From the NCBI RefSeq assembly GCF_029101545.1, contig NZ_CP118866.1, positions 992,001 through 1,056,000 on the forward strand: a DNA stretch of 64,000 bases. The letters run 5' to 3'. This stretch comes from Amygdalobacter indicium. GTDB lineage: Bacteria > Bacillota > Clostridia > Saccharofermentanales > Fastidiosipilaceae. Made by a program: the position numbers and the translations under genes. Shown here piece by piece: positions 1 to 9,305 of the stretch (positions are counted from its first letter, which is position 1; each line of letters starts with the position of its first letter). The notes under the pieces are model-generated. The model saw only the letters and a program-made list of their open reading frames with translations. It was not told the origin of the DNA and ran no database searches.

Positions 1-1305
1 AGTTTGCAATCTATGCCGGGACGCCCCACCGAAAGGGCCGACAAACATATACCGATGTTGCCAATTAGCCTCAATAGCAGCCCCTCTATCACTCCAGTCT
101 ACACCGAAGGGCAACTGCGCCAAATTTTCATAACTTTCATGCTTGGTCACAAACTTGAACACATACTTGCTATTGCGCGCAATTCCTGCGCGCGCCAAAG
201 AATAATATTGGCCGATTTCACCTTTATCAAATTGCCATTTCAAGGATTCAATAACAGGATTGTTGGCACCGGCAGATTTTTCCAAAGGACCATAAACCCA
301 TTTTTCAACTATATGCGTGAATTTGTGGGGTTTTTTCAATTTTACTATATTATTAGGATCTCCGTACGCTCCTTTATTATAAAAATCTGAACTTGTTCTA
401 TAGCTTTCTATATTATTACTCGACCATTTGGTGGCAATCGGTTTAAAGCTCAAGCCGTCATCGGAATACTCCACACTCTGCACATGACCTTGCTTGCTGG
501 GCAGCCAAAAAGATATTTCAGCGCCTTTGTTCCGACCGTTATTATAAACAGTAACTTTCCAGGTAATTGTTCTATTCTTATAATCAATTACTCTTTCAAT
601 ATTAAAAGCCTGCTTGGCATTTTCCAATTGTTCCGGACTGCTTCCGGCAAATACAGTATAATTCTTATCCCAAGCAATGCCCGAACCGTAATTTTGGAAA
701 TTACCGTTTCCGGAAAAATTCGCCCTGCTTTCACCCGGCTGCTCAGCGGCAAATAACAACATGCGACCATCCCCCTCTGGTAAATAATTATCATTATTTA
801 AGGATGTGCTCGTCAAATCACGTCTGTTTCGCTTCAAATTCCGGTTTTCACCCGCAGCAGTAGAATTTCCCGGCTTCTGCGCCTGCACTTGCTTGTCTTT
901 ATCCGTTAATTTGTTGTCGCTAGGGTTAACGTTCGGGACATTACCTAAGTTGCCGCTTGGGTTAGTGCTAGAGTTACTGTTCGGGGTAATGCTCAAATTA
1001 CCGTCGGAATTACCGCTCAAGTTATCATTCGAGTTACCGCTTGGTGCAGCTTGCCCGCCTATCTGCCCGTCTTGACCGCTAGCACCGATAATCACAGGTT
1101 TTGTCTTATCCTGACCGTTATAAGGAGTTTGTGGTGAATCAAGCACAACCGGACGTACTTGCCCTGCTCTATTACCGTTAACGCCCTTAGAACCGTCAGC
1201 ATCGTTGCCGCCGTTAGCAGCCGCCAAAGAAGTTAAAGGATAGAAAACGGAAGTAAAATAAATTACTCCGCTTAGAAGTGCCGAAATTTTCGTCCTATCT
1301 ATCAT
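1..1305 (-). CDS. Secreted surface-type protein of unknown function, 3' part cut off by window edge
   Basis: An open frame of 435 codons starts at ATG 1305 and reaches base 1 without a stop, so the C-terminus is missing. A GAAAGAGG ribosome binding site precedes the start. The N-terminus is a signal peptide: basic MIDRTK, a hydrophobic run, then a likely cleavage after SLAAA near residue 30. Residues of roughly 75-125 form a low-complexity Asn/Ser/Gly/Pro linker with repeated SGN, GNL and NPS motifs. A basic motif, KRNRRDL, follows near residue 150. From about 170 on the protein looks folded (for example ITWKVTVYNNGRNKGAEISF), possibly a beta-sandwich adhesin-like domain. No family is recognised. 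The 961-residue protein at 6.4-9.2 kb has the same plan: signal peptide, linker, Arg-rich motif, folded part. A cell-surface or secreted role is inferred. Confidence 0.75.
   Translation of the reverse strand, partial: MIDRTKISALLSGVIYFTSVFYPLTSLAAANGGNDADGSKGVNGNRAGQVRPVVLDSPQTPYNGQDKTKPVIIGASGQDGQIGGQAAPSGNSNDNLSGNSDGNLSITPNSNSSTNPSGNLGNVPNVNPSDNKLTDKDKQVQAQKPGNSTAAGENRNLKRNRRDLTSTSLNNDNYLPEGDGRMLLFAAEQPGESRANFSGNGNFQNYGSGIAWDKNYTVFAGSSPEQLENAKQAFNIERVIDYKNRTITWKVTVYNNGRNKGAEISFWLPSKQGHVQSVEYSDDGLSFKPIATKWSSNNIESYRTSSDFYNKGAYGDPNNIVKLKKPHKFTHIVEKWVYGPLEKSAGANNPVIESLKWQFDKGEIGQYYSLARAGIARNSKYVFKFVTKHESYENLAQLPFGVDWSDRGAAIEANWQHRYMFVGPFGGASRHRLQT
928..1053 (-). repeat. Degenerate short repeats encoding an Asn/Ser/Gly linker
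   Basis: Imperfect units containing TTACCGCT, AAGTTA and GAGTTA recur over about 125 bases inside the secreted protein gene. They encode a flexible Asn-, Ser- and Gly-rich linker. Units vary in length and sequence, so this is a diverged coding repeat rather than a clean tandem array. Confidence 0.5.
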
Positions 1306-1447
1306 CTTTTAACCTCTTTCGTTCCATTTGACAAGGTTATTATATACAATAATTTATGAATTCAATGTCTTTTTTGTAAAATATATCAGAGAGCAAGTAA
1401 ATGAAGCACCAAAAAGCACTTTCAGTAAAAATTGCATTTTAATAACA

Positions 1448-1483
1448 ACAAATATAAAACAGCAGAGCCGGGAGCGACTCTGC
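1448..1483 (-). terminator. Rho-independent terminator of tmRNA
   Basis: Read on the minus strand, GCAGAG and CTCTGC pair around a ten-base loop and are followed by the T-rich stretch TGTTTTATATTT. It lies just beyond the tmRNA 3' end. Confidence 0.6.
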
Positions 1484-1499
1484 CGCTACAATTAAACAA

Positions 1500-1869
1500 T
1501 GGAGATGACGAGAATCGAACTCGTGTCCAAAATCATCTTAGTCGGAACTTCTCCGGGTGCAGTTCAAACTTTAAAAATTCCCTTCATCAGTTAGACGTTG
1601 AACAATCGCTGACAAAAGTAGCTTCATAATAATTTCAAGGGCAAAGCTTAGCTTGAAATGGGAAAATTTAACCTCCGACTTTCAAGGTCTGCTGACTAAC
1701 ACAGATATTCAACTAGCAGATTCATCGAATCTGTGGCCGAGCTTACGCAGCTACAGCTACTCTATTAGTTTTTGCAACTAAATTTTTTGCCCGTTTTTTT
1801 AAGAGGCCAACGCGCATCCTCTACCCGCTATTCCAACTTCAACAACCCTGTCGAAGCCTTTACATCCCC
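1500..1869 (-). ncRNA. ssrA: Transfer-messenger RNA (tmRNA)
   Basis: tmRNA rescues ribosomes stalled on broken mRNAs and adds a degradation tag. The 5' end GGGGATG (from 1869) pairs with CATCTCC at the 3' end to make the tRNA-like acceptor. The T-arm GAGTTCGATTCTC is intact, and the 5' domain carries the conserved GGCTTCGACAGGG. The tag frame starts after an A-rich stretch at GCA 1790 and stops at TAA 1743-1745, reading AKNLVAKTNRVAVAA. The alternating Val/Ala end fits a ClpXP-type degron. The discriminator A is at 1500; the terminal CCA is not encoded and must be added by CCA-adding enzyme. Length is about 370 bases, usual for a one-piece tmRNA. A weak open frame across the 3' part on the other strand is not a gene. 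Confidence 0.95.
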
Positions 1870-1889
1870 AAAAATGAAATGCTATCTTT

Positions 1890-1919
1890 ATTATACTAAA
1901 CTTTAACTTGATTGCACAA
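1890..1919 (-). promoter_or_regulatory. Promoter of tmRNA
   Basis: On the minus strand a perfect TATAAT (1890-1895) lies 20 bases before the mature 5' end. TTGTGC (1914-1919), 18 bases further upstream, is a weak -35. The leader would be removed by RNase P. Confidence 0.65.
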
Positions 1920-1939
1920 ATATTTTCTGACGCCGAATT

Positions 1940-3292
1940 CTAGTCGACTTGAACATCACTGTGCAAAAAATCGACACACTTAGCCGCCTCGTATTTTATT
2001 TTTTCTACATCCAAAGTCAAATATTCTTTCTTGTAATAAACGAATTGCCCCAAAACCATCAACGACTCTACCTGTTCTGTCTGCAACGAATAAACAACGG
2101 CAGCGGCCAAATCATTAATCGGGAAAGTATTAACACTGTCAAGATTCACAACCTGAATATCCGCAAGCTCCCCCTCTTTAATTACACCGGCTCCCAGACC
2201 TGCAGCCATATAGCCGTTGCAAGTAGCCATCTGCAAAACATCAAAAGCAGTTATAATATCGGCTCTCCGATATTGCCCTTTAGCCAATAAAGCTGCCAAT
2301 TTCATCTCACTATAAAGATTCAAATTATTATTGCTCGCCGCTCCGTCGCTTCCCAGACAAACTCTAATCTTCTTCTGCAAAAGAGCTTTAATATCGGCAA
2401 TACCGCTACCCAACTTCAAATTTGAAGTCGGATTATGCACAACCGTCACCTGTCGCTTGGCCAATATCTCACGATCTTCATCCGTCAAAACAACACAATG
2501 CGCCGCCACTGTTCCTTTACCCAGCAAACGGAATTCATCCATTTGTTTAACGGGACTTTTGCCGAATCTTTTGAGACAATCGCTATATTCTTTCTGTGTC
2601 TCGCACAAATGCATTTGCAAAAGCAATTGCGGATTAGATGCCAAATAATCGGCTGCCTGCGGAAAGAAATCCTCTTGATACAAATAAATGGAATGTATCA
2701 TATAAGTCAACTTCAGCTGCTCCTGCGGGTAAGTCTGCGCCAAATCCTGCATTTTTGCAATAATATTTTTGTCAATAGAAGCCTTGAAATCCTTATCTCT
2801 GACTTTATCATCAATTCCCGGTAAATAACGCAAACCGGCGCGCATGACTTCCGGTATACTCAAATCCGGTCCGGCATACATATCAAAAGTAGCAGCAATA
2901 CCGTTTTTAATCAATTCTAAGCAAGCTAATTGTGTACCTATTCGATAATCTCGTTCTCTCAACTTGTTTTCCAAAGGAAAAATCGTTTGAAAAAGCCAAT
3001 CATGTAAGTTTTGGTCATCAGCTGAATTGCGAAACAGCGACATTACTAAATGTGTATGACAATTAATGAAGGCCGGCAAAAGTAATTTTTTGCCGTATCC
3101 TTCATATATCTGCATATTTGCAGCGAACTGCAGTTGCAAAGACGACCAACATTTTTCAGCCGCTTCCCTATCTTCCCCGCAATGAATTATCCGACGCTCA
3201 TGGACAATAACATAAGCATGACGAATTATCCGTTTCTGCGGCTCACTCCCGGGATTAAGCAAATAGAAATCACGAAAATAAGTTGTTTTCAC
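1940..3292 (-). CDS. mtaD: Amidohydrolase, 5'-methylthioadenosine/S-adenosylhomocysteine deaminase-like
   Basis: A 450-residue metal-dependent hydrolase of the ATZ/TRZ/chlorohydrolase branch of the amidohydrolase superfamily. Members with this layout deaminate S-adenosylhomocysteine, methylthioadenosine or related purine nucleosides in the cytoplasm. The HTH metal motif is at residues 79-81 (INCHTHLVMS). HLCETQKEY, AHCVVLTDED and LGSDGAASNNNLNL supply the further His/Asp ligands and proton-transfer residues. The start is GTG, preceded by AAGGTG six bases upstream. That site overlaps the end of secA, whose stop is 8 bases away, so the genes are probably co-transcribed and coupled. Substrate cannot be fixed from sequence; guanine or other aminohydrolase activity is possible. 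Confidence 0.82.
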   Translation of the reverse strand: MKTTYFRDFYLLNPGSEPQKRIIRHAYVIVHERRIIHCGEDREAAEKCWSSLQLQFAANMQIYEGYGKKLLLPAFINCHTHLVMSLFRNSADDQNLHDWLFQTIFPLENKLRERDYRIGTQLACLELIKNGIAATFDMYAGPDLSIPEVMRAGLRYLPGIDDKVRDKDFKASIDKNIIAKMQDLAQTYPQEQLKLTYMIHSIYLYQEDFFPQAADYLASNPQLLLQMHLCETQKEYSDCLKRFGKSPVKQMDEFRLLGKGTVAAHCVVLTDEDREILAKRQVTVVHNPTSNLKLGSGIADIKALLQKKIRVCLGSDGAASNNNLNLYSEMKLAALLAKGQYRRADIITAFDVLQMATCNGYMAAGLGAGVIKEGELADIQVVNLDSVNTFPINDLAAAVVYSLQTEQVESLMVLGQFVYYKKEYLTLDVEKIKYEAAKCVDFLHSDVQVD

Positions 3293-3300
3293 GCCGCACC

Positions 3301-6213
3301 TTAATCATTATTCCGGCGATCCTGTGCTAAGTGACAATCCTTATATTTTTTGCCGCTGCCGCACCAACAATTTTCATTCCGACCGACTTTACGCTTATCT
3401 CTTTTCACAGGTTGCGCCGTACTGTCAGGAATTGCGCTATCTGCTTGAGCTGTTGTTTCAGGTTCGCTTTGCTCTTCTGCCGCTTCTTCATAAGCACCTG
3501 AATTTGCTTCTTTATCCTCACTCAGCTCTTGCGTATTTTCCCGTCTTTCCAAAGGATGTTCCGCCGTTATTTGTGCCTGCATCAATAAACGAACTGCATT
3601 TTCACGAATCAGATCATTCATCGCCTCGAACATCTCGTAACCCTCTTTGGTATATTCGACCACCGGATCATGTTGTCCGTAACCGCGCATTCCGATAGAA
3701 TTACGCAAATCATCCATAGCATCAATGTGTTCCATCCAGTGATCATCTATCACCCGCAACAAAATAACGCGTTCCGCTTCCCGCATTAATTCAGGAACAG
3801 GTAAAGACGCTTCGCGCTCTTCATAACGCTGCATCGCTTCACCGATCACATCATTAATCAATTCTTCCTTGCTGAAACGCTCCGGATAGAATTTATCGCC
3901 GTTTGACAAAGTCAAGCAAACTTCTTCGTTCCCCTCTTTAGTTTCAGCCAAAAGATGAACAATTTCATTCAAGCGGGCAACACTGGGAATTCCGCCGAAA
4001 ATATAAAGTAACTTATTAGCCAGCGAGCGGAAATCCATATCCTGATAATTCTCAACTCCGTGAGTATAAGAGTTTACTATATCAGTTGCCGTGTTCTTAA
4101 TCAGCTTGGTAAAAATCGGTTTAAGTTCCTCACCGGCCAAAACTTTACGTCTTAAATCATAGATAATTTCTCTTTGTTTATTCATGACATTATCGTATTC
4201 AAAGACTCGGCGACGAATAGCATAGTTACGACCTTCTACCGCTTTTTGAGCATTAGCAATATTACGACTCAAATAATGGGCCTGAATTTCCAGATCTTCT
4301 TCCACATTTAAGCGATCGAAAAGATTCTTAATCCAATTGCCTCCGAATAAACGTAAAAGTTCATCTTCCAATGACAAATAAAATTTACTGCGTCCCGGAT
4401 CACCTTGACGGCCTGCACGTCCGCGCAACTGATTATCAATTCTGCGCGATTCGTGTCGTTCTGTACCTATAATGTACAAACCTCCGGCCTGTACAACTTT
4501 TTCGTGTTCAGCTGAAGTTATTTTCTTGAACTGTTCATACAATTCTTTATACTTCTTTCTGATAGCCAAAATTGCCGGCTCATCAGTTTCATTATACGCA
4601 TTAGCCTGAACAATAAGTTCTTCATCATAGCCTAATTTGCGTAATTCCTGCAAAGCTAAATATTCCGCATTACCGCCTAACAGAATATCGGTACCGCGGC
4701 CTGCCATGTTAGTAGCAATAGTAACTTGGCCCAAGCGTCCGGCCTGAGCAATTATCTCAGCTTCTCTGGCATGCTGTTTAGCGTTCAAAACATTATGTTC
4801 AATACCTTTAAGTTTAAACATCGCCGAAATTCGTTCGGAACTGTCAACGTTAACCGTACCCACCAGAACAGGCTGGCCCGCTTCCTGCGCTTTCTTGACT
4901 TCTTTAACGATAGCCTTTAATTTTCCGTTAATCGTCTTGAATACAGCATCCGGTTCATCAATTCTTGCTAACGGCTTATTCGTCGGAATAGTCACAACAT
5001 CCAAATTGTAAATCTCTCTAAATTCCTGTTCTTCCGTAGTTGCCGTACCTGTCATACCCGAAAGTTTACTGTACATTCTGAAGAAATTTTGGAAAGTAAT
5101 TGTCGCTAAAGTCTTACTTTCATTCTTGACCTCGACTCCTTCTTTCGCCTCTATCGCCTGATGCAGACCGTCGGAATAACGTCTGCCGTACATCAAACGA
5201 CCGGTAAAGTCATCAACAATAATAATCTCATTATCTTGAACAATATATTGCTGATCTCTCTTCATAGTACCATGAGCTTTCAAAGCATTGGTAACATAAT
5301 GCTGTACATCATAATTGGCTTCATCAGCTAAGTTGGTCAAGCCGAAATATGCTTCCGTTTTCTTGACGCCCTGCGGAGTTAAAACTGCAGTTTGAGCCTT
5401 TTCATCTACAACGTAGTCGGCATCTTCCGCATATTCATCCTGCTCCAATTTTTCGTCGGTTTCAGTTAAGTGCAAAGCCTTCATGCCTCGCACCAGGCGA
5501 TCCGCCCGTTCATACATGTCGGTAGCATCTTCGCCTTGACCTGAAATAATTAAAGGTGTTCTGGCCTCATCGATCAAAATAGAGTCAACTTCATCGACGA
5601 TGGCAAAATTCAAGTCTCTTTGCACTCTGCGATTTTCATAAACAACCATGTTATCCCGCAGATAATCGAAACCGTACTCATTATTCGTTCCGTAAGTAAT
5701 ATCACTGTTGTATGCTTCCCGCCGTTCGTCATTATCCAAATCATGAACAATCAAACCGACAGTTAAGCCGAGGTAGCGATAAACTTTTCCCATCCACTCG
5801 GAGTCACGTTGGGCCAAGTAATCATTAACGGTAACTACATGAACACCTTTACCTGTTAGAGCATTCAAATAAACCGGCAAAGTTGCAACTAAAGTTTTAC
5901 CTTCACCTGTCTTCATTTCAGCAATTCGTCCCTGATGCAGAACAATACCGCCTATCAATTGTACTCGGTAATGTTTCATCCCTAAAACACGCCATGCCGC
6001 TTCACGGCAGGTTGCGAACGCCTCCGGCAGAATATCATCTGTCGTTTCTCCGTGCGCTAAACGTTCTTTGAATTCGCCGGTTTTAGCCTTTAACTCTTCT
6101 TCGCTCAATTTGGAATATTCCGGTTCCAAACTTTCAATTTTCTCAACTAGCGGCATTAATCGTTTAATTTCATGATCGCTATGTGTGCCAAAAATCTTTT
6201 TAATAATTTCCAT
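3301..6213 (-). CDS. secA: Preprotein translocase ATPase SecA
   Basis: SecA drives Sec-dependent protein export at the membrane. The protein has about 970 residues. Walker A MKTGEGKT is at residues 100-107, the DEVD box lies in VDEVDSILIDEARTPL, and a preprotein cross-linking region, helical scaffold and conserved helicase motifs (ATNMAGRGTDI, QLRGRAGRQGD) follow. The acidic linker ends in the zinc-binding SEC-C motif, CWCGSGKKYKDCH, which contacts SecB or ribosomes in other bacteria. An ATG 30 bases upstream is in frame. The start at 6213 is preferred because MEIIKKIF matches the family N-terminus and AAGGG precedes it. It lies upstream of the mtaD-like gene. Confidence 0.97.
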   Translation of the reverse strand: MEIIKKIFGTHSDHEIKRLMPLVEKIESLEPEYSKLSEEELKAKTGEFKERLAHGETTDDILPEAFATCREAAWRVLGMKHYRVQLIGGIVLHQGRIAEMKTGEGKTLVATLPVYLNALTGKGVHVVTVNDYLAQRDSEWMGKVYRYLGLTVGLIVHDLDNDERREAYNSDITYGTNNEYGFDYLRDNMVVYENRRVQRDLNFAIVDEVDSILIDEARTPLIISGQGEDATDMYERADRLVRGMKALHLTETDEKLEQDEYAEDADYVVDEKAQTAVLTPQGVKKTEAYFGLTNLADEANYDVQHYVTNALKAHGTMKRDQQYIVQDNEIIIVDDFTGRLMYGRRYSDGLHQAIEAKEGVEVKNESKTLATITFQNFFRMYSKLSGMTGTATTEEQEFREIYNLDVVTIPTNKPLARIDEPDAVFKTINGKLKAIVKEVKKAQEAGQPVLVGTVNVDSSERISAMFKLKGIEHNVLNAKQHAREAEIIAQAGRLGQVTIATNMAGRGTDILLGGNAEYLALQELRKLGYDEELIVQANAYNETDEPAILAIRKKYKELYEQFKKITSAEHEKVVQAGGLYIIGTERHESRRIDNQLRGRAGRQGDPGRSKFYLSLEDELLRLFGGNWIKNLFDRLNVEEDLEIQAHYLSRNIANAQKAVEGRNYAIRRRVFEYDNVMNKQREIIYDLRRKVLAGEELKPIFTKLIKNTATDIVNSYTHGVENYQDMDFRSLANKLLYIFGGIPSVARLNEIVHLLAETKEGNEEVCLTLSNGDKFYPERFSKEELINDVIGEAMQRYEEREASLPVPELMREAERVILLRVIDDHWMEHIDAMDDLRNSIGMRGYGQHDPVVEYTKEGYEMFEAMNDLIRENAVRLLMQAQITAEHPLERRENTQELSEDKEANSGAYEEAAEEQSEPETTAQADSAIPDSTAQPVKRDKRKVGRNENCWCGSGKKYKDCHLAQDRRNND

Positions 6214-6360
6214 AATTCCCTTATGCTGTTGATACAGCGCCATCCATGTAAATATAATTCAACTTGTTAAATATAATTCTTTTGAGCGGCAAGTTCAACT
6301 GTTTCAAAGAAAATCTGTAAAAATCACTATTAATTTTCGCTACTTAACTCTTATTTTAGT

Positions 6361-9246
6361 TTATTTGCCGAAGCTGAAGATTAAAGGTAAAAACATTCTG
6401 TGCTTATAACCGGCTTTTTCTCCCGTTCGAGCAATACGATAAGCTTTGAACATACTGTCGCTGCCGCCGTTTTTTAATTTTAAGAATGTTCCTTCGGCCG
6501 TTTTTACCACCTCATATTTATTTTGCAGTTCTTCCTGTTTCTTTTGTTGCAAATAAGCTGTGAACTCCGTCCAGGAAACTTGCTGTTCCGGGCTTAAATT
6601 TTTGTTGTATTCGGCTAAGGCTGAACGTAATTTTTCTTCGGCACTTAAGTTATCGGCATTTTTATCCTGATAAAGTTCAATGTTTTGACTTAATTTCTCA
6701 GTTAATTGCTTCATATTATCCGCTTTCTCCAATAATTCGGCCTGGACATTAATTATTCCTTCAGCTCCCGGATCTGCCAGAGAATTGTCTATGTGTAATT
6801 TTGCCAATTCAACTCCCCGATAGTAAAAGCGATAATCTCCATCCGGCAGGTTATTTAACAACAACTCACCATTGTCATCTGTATATACGCTTGTCAATTC
6901 ACCGTTCGGTTCATAATAATAATCACCTTTAATTATCGTAAATTTCGGCTGTTTTCCGTCATTTGCCAACAATGAAAGAGGTAATTTGCTCAGAGCCTGT
7001 TTGTTGTCGGAGCGGACAAATTTAAGCAAGCTGCTGTTTTTCCCCGGTTTTGTCTGCATGTTTTCAGCAAAGCTCAATTTCGGCACATTTTTAGCCGTTG
7101 TCGCCTGTGTACTTTCCTGTTCGACAGTTTTCTTTACCTTTGTTGTTTCAGCAGGAGATTTTCCTTGCTCCGATTTTTCCGGCATCTTTTCCTGAACGTT
7201 GTCCTTGTTTTTCTCTTTATTCTCAGAATTTTCCTTGACGTCTTTCTTATCGTCTTTTTTATCGTCTTTTTTATCGTCTTTTTTATCTTCGCTTTTTTCC
7301 TCTTTCTTTTCTTCATCTGTTTTCTTCGCACTGCCGTTCACCGCATTTTCCTCAATCACAATCTTTATCGGCACAACAACTTCCATTTCACCCTTAACGA
7401 TAGGAGGTACAAATTTTTCCTCAATCACAAACTTTATGCGCTTGTCCATATTCAGATTTTGCAATTCTGCCGGTAAAGCTGCTACCGCTTTTTCCCCGTA
7501 TTTTAATGACTTTTCCTGATGGGCCAAACATTGCGAATTGTTCAGAACATAATTAAAAACTACCTTAAAGCGCCGTAAACGTAACTTAAGCCTATCGCTT
7601 TTCCCCTTCTGCCAATCATCTTCATTAATTATTTCATAACCGGCATATTCCGGTGGCAACTTTATCTGATAATCGCTTTGACCTTCTTTTTCCGCCTTAC
7701 CTGTAAACAGAAATTTCCCATCTTCGTCATAAGCCTGATATTCTTTGCTTTGTTTGAGTTCATTCGTACTTAAATCGCTCCACGGTACAATTTCAATCAA
7801 AGTGTATTTTAACTGCATCGCTTCTTTCACTTTGGGTAAGATAACTTCTTTCTCACTCTGCAATTTGTATTTTGTCTTATTATCTTCCAGAAATTTCAGT
7901 TTTATCTCATCGTTGTATTTGTACTTTTCTTCATCTTGATGAATTTTATGCCCGTCTTTACCTAAATAAGTAATAGACACGGGATATTCCCGCCGCACCA
8001 GTTCAACAATAACTTCTGCAGCTTGACGATATACTTTATTTTTGTCTTTTAATTCATAGCCTTGCGGTATATCAAGCTTAAGTTGTGCATTAAATTGCAG
8101 CTTTTGCTTTTCACTTTTAATCATTTGGCCGTTATCGTCTACATACTTAATTAAGCTATTGATTTTACTCGGCTCCTGACTGATCATACCGGCAGCTTTA
8201 ACCATTTTCACTCCTACTTTAAAATGTTTTTGTTCATCTTCCAAAGTTACCTGATGCTCCGGCAAGGTTTGCAATAACGCTAATGTATACTTGTTCTTTT
8301 CCTGCAATTTTCGGTTAAGTTCAGGTGAAATCTGAAAGTTTTCTTTTTCCCCGTAATGGCGAACAAAAGCTATCGTCAGAATATCTTTAGAATTTTTATC
8401 AACATAATCAATATTCAAAGTGATAGGTAATTTTTGCAGTTGTTTTTCCGCTTCTTCCAACTTTTGCTTGATGGCTGCAGTTTCGCTTTTAATACTTTTC
8501 AGTTCCATTAAATTTTTCAAATCTTTTTGTGCCTGCTTAATCTTTTCCCAATCTGTCAGCTTCCAGGTGTCCTGTTTTAATAAATTTTGATACTTTTCCT
8601 GAAATTCGCTCAATTTAGCTTTTTCCGCCTTTTTTGCCGCTTCTTCCTCTTTTTCCGAATCTTTTCTGACTGCACTTGCTTTTCTGTTTACGGAAAAATA
8701 AACATTCAGCGCCGTACTGTAGCTTTCATGTCCGTTCAAACTGAATGTATCCCAGTCGTTAGATCCGTTCATTGTATATTCAGGCGGTAAATAACTGACA
8801 CTTGCTCTACCTCGAGTCGGATACGTGCTGTTATAAGCATTAACCTGCACTTCTATGGTTCTGCCGGCCCGGGTAGTACCTGAAGTCGTACCTATAGAAT
8901 AAGATATAATTGCTTCTCCGACATTATCGTTATATTGATCCATAACGTTAAAGCATATATAACAGGTGCTTTTTCTTTCATCCTCCGCGTAATACGCGCT
9001 CGAAGCTGCATTCAAATTCGGCCCTAACCCTATTTCCGGCAAATCTAAAGATCGCCGTCTTCTTACCGGTGTTTCCGAATTTTTCCGACTGCGGCGAACA
9101 GTTTCCCGCTCGATTGTTGCTGTTTTTTCTTGCTCCGTCAAATTAGCCGTACGACTGCGGGTAACGGCTAAAATATTAGCAGGAAATAATAAATTAACAG
9201 TCAAAATTGCTGCTGTTATTGTGCTGATAAATTTTCGTTGTTTCAT
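6361..9246 (-). CDS. Large secreted surface protein with coiled coil, MucBP-like repeats and KD-rich spacer
   Basis: A 961-residue exported protein without a recognised whole-length family. Residues 1-27 are a signal peptide (ILTVNLLFPANILA). An Arg-rich segment follows, with four consecutive Arg at 62-65. Residues 85-195 look like a beta-sandwich domain, 200-275 like a charged coiled coil. Between about 275 and 630 are several repeats of the type YVDxxGxxI or YLGKDGHKI, resembling MucBP/mucin-binding modules. Around 640-720 is a Lys/Asp/Glu spacer with DKKD repeats. A segment near 770-820 (YTDDNGELLLNNLPDGDYRF) resembles a Cna-B/SpaA-type fold. The C-terminus has RTGE and a short hydrophobic stretch but no proper LPXTG sorting signal. 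Surface display or adhesion is inferred only. Confidence 0.8.
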   Translation of the reverse strand: MKQRKFISTITAAILTVNLLFPANILAVTRSRTANLTEQEKTATIERETVRRSRKNSETPVRRRRSLDLPEIGLGPNLNAASSAYYAEDERKSTCYICFNVMDQYNDNVGEAIISYSIGTTSGTTRAGRTIEVQVNAYNSTYPTRGRASVSYLPPEYTMNGSNDWDTFSLNGHESYSTALNVYFSVNRKASAVRKDSEKEEEAAKKAEKAKLSEFQEKYQNLLKQDTWKLTDWEKIKQAQKDLKNLMELKSIKSETAAIKQKLEEAEKQLQKLPITLNIDYVDKNSKDILTIAFVRHYGEKENFQISPELNRKLQEKNKYTLALLQTLPEHQVTLEDEQKHFKVGVKMVKAAGMISQEPSKINSLIKYVDDNGQMIKSEKQKLQFNAQLKLDIPQGYELKDKNKVYRQAAEVIVELVRREYPVSITYLGKDGHKIHQDEEKYKYNDEIKLKFLEDNKTKYKLQSEKEVILPKVKEAMQLKYTLIEIVPWSDLSTNELKQSKEYQAYDEDGKFLFTGKAEKEGQSDYQIKLPPEYAGYEIINEDDWQKGKSDRLKLRLRRFKVVFNYVLNNSQCLAHQEKSLKYGEKAVAALPAELQNLNMDKRIKFVIEEKFVPPIVKGEMEVVVPIKIVIEENAVNGSAKKTDEEKKEEKSEDKKDDKKDDKKDDKKDVKENSENKEKNKDNVQEKMPEKSEQGKSPAETTKVKKTVEQESTQATTAKNVPKLSFAENMQTKPGKNSSLLKFVRSDNKQALSKLPLSLLANDGKQPKFTIIKGDYYYEPNGELTSVYTDDNGELLLNNLPDGDYRFYYRGVELAKLHIDNSLADPGAEGIINVQAELLEKADNMKQLTEKLSQNIELYQDKNADNLSAEEKLRSALAEYNKNLSPEQQVSWTEFTAYLQQKKQEELQNKYEVVKTAEGTFLKLKNGGSDSMFKAYRIARTGEKAGYKHRMFLPLIFSFGK
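7249..7284 (+). repeat. 12-base tandem repeat, three perfect copies, coding
   Basis: ATCGTCTTTTTT occurs three times in direct succession with a further degenerate unit on each side. On the minus strand it encodes the KKDD repeat of the large secreted protein. The unit is a multiple of three, so slippage would change spacer length without breaking the frame. Confidence 0.85.
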
Positions 9247-9305
9247 ATTTACCTCTTTTCAATTTTTGTTACTTATTTGCTTTTCTTAATTTGCTGTTTT
9301 TAACC

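Noticed and set aside
1432..1629. Short plus-strand open frame at the tmRNA 3' part
   Set aside because: It lies wholly opposite the tmRNA, has no ribosome binding site and no family match.
6361..6400. LPXTG sortase signal
   Set aside because: Only an RTGE remnant is present, without Leu-Pro and without the full hydrophobic and basic tail.
7165..7519. Plus-strand open frames rich in Phe, Leu and Ser
   Set aside because: They are opposite-strand readings of the Lys/Asp repeat of the large secreted protein; composition explains them.
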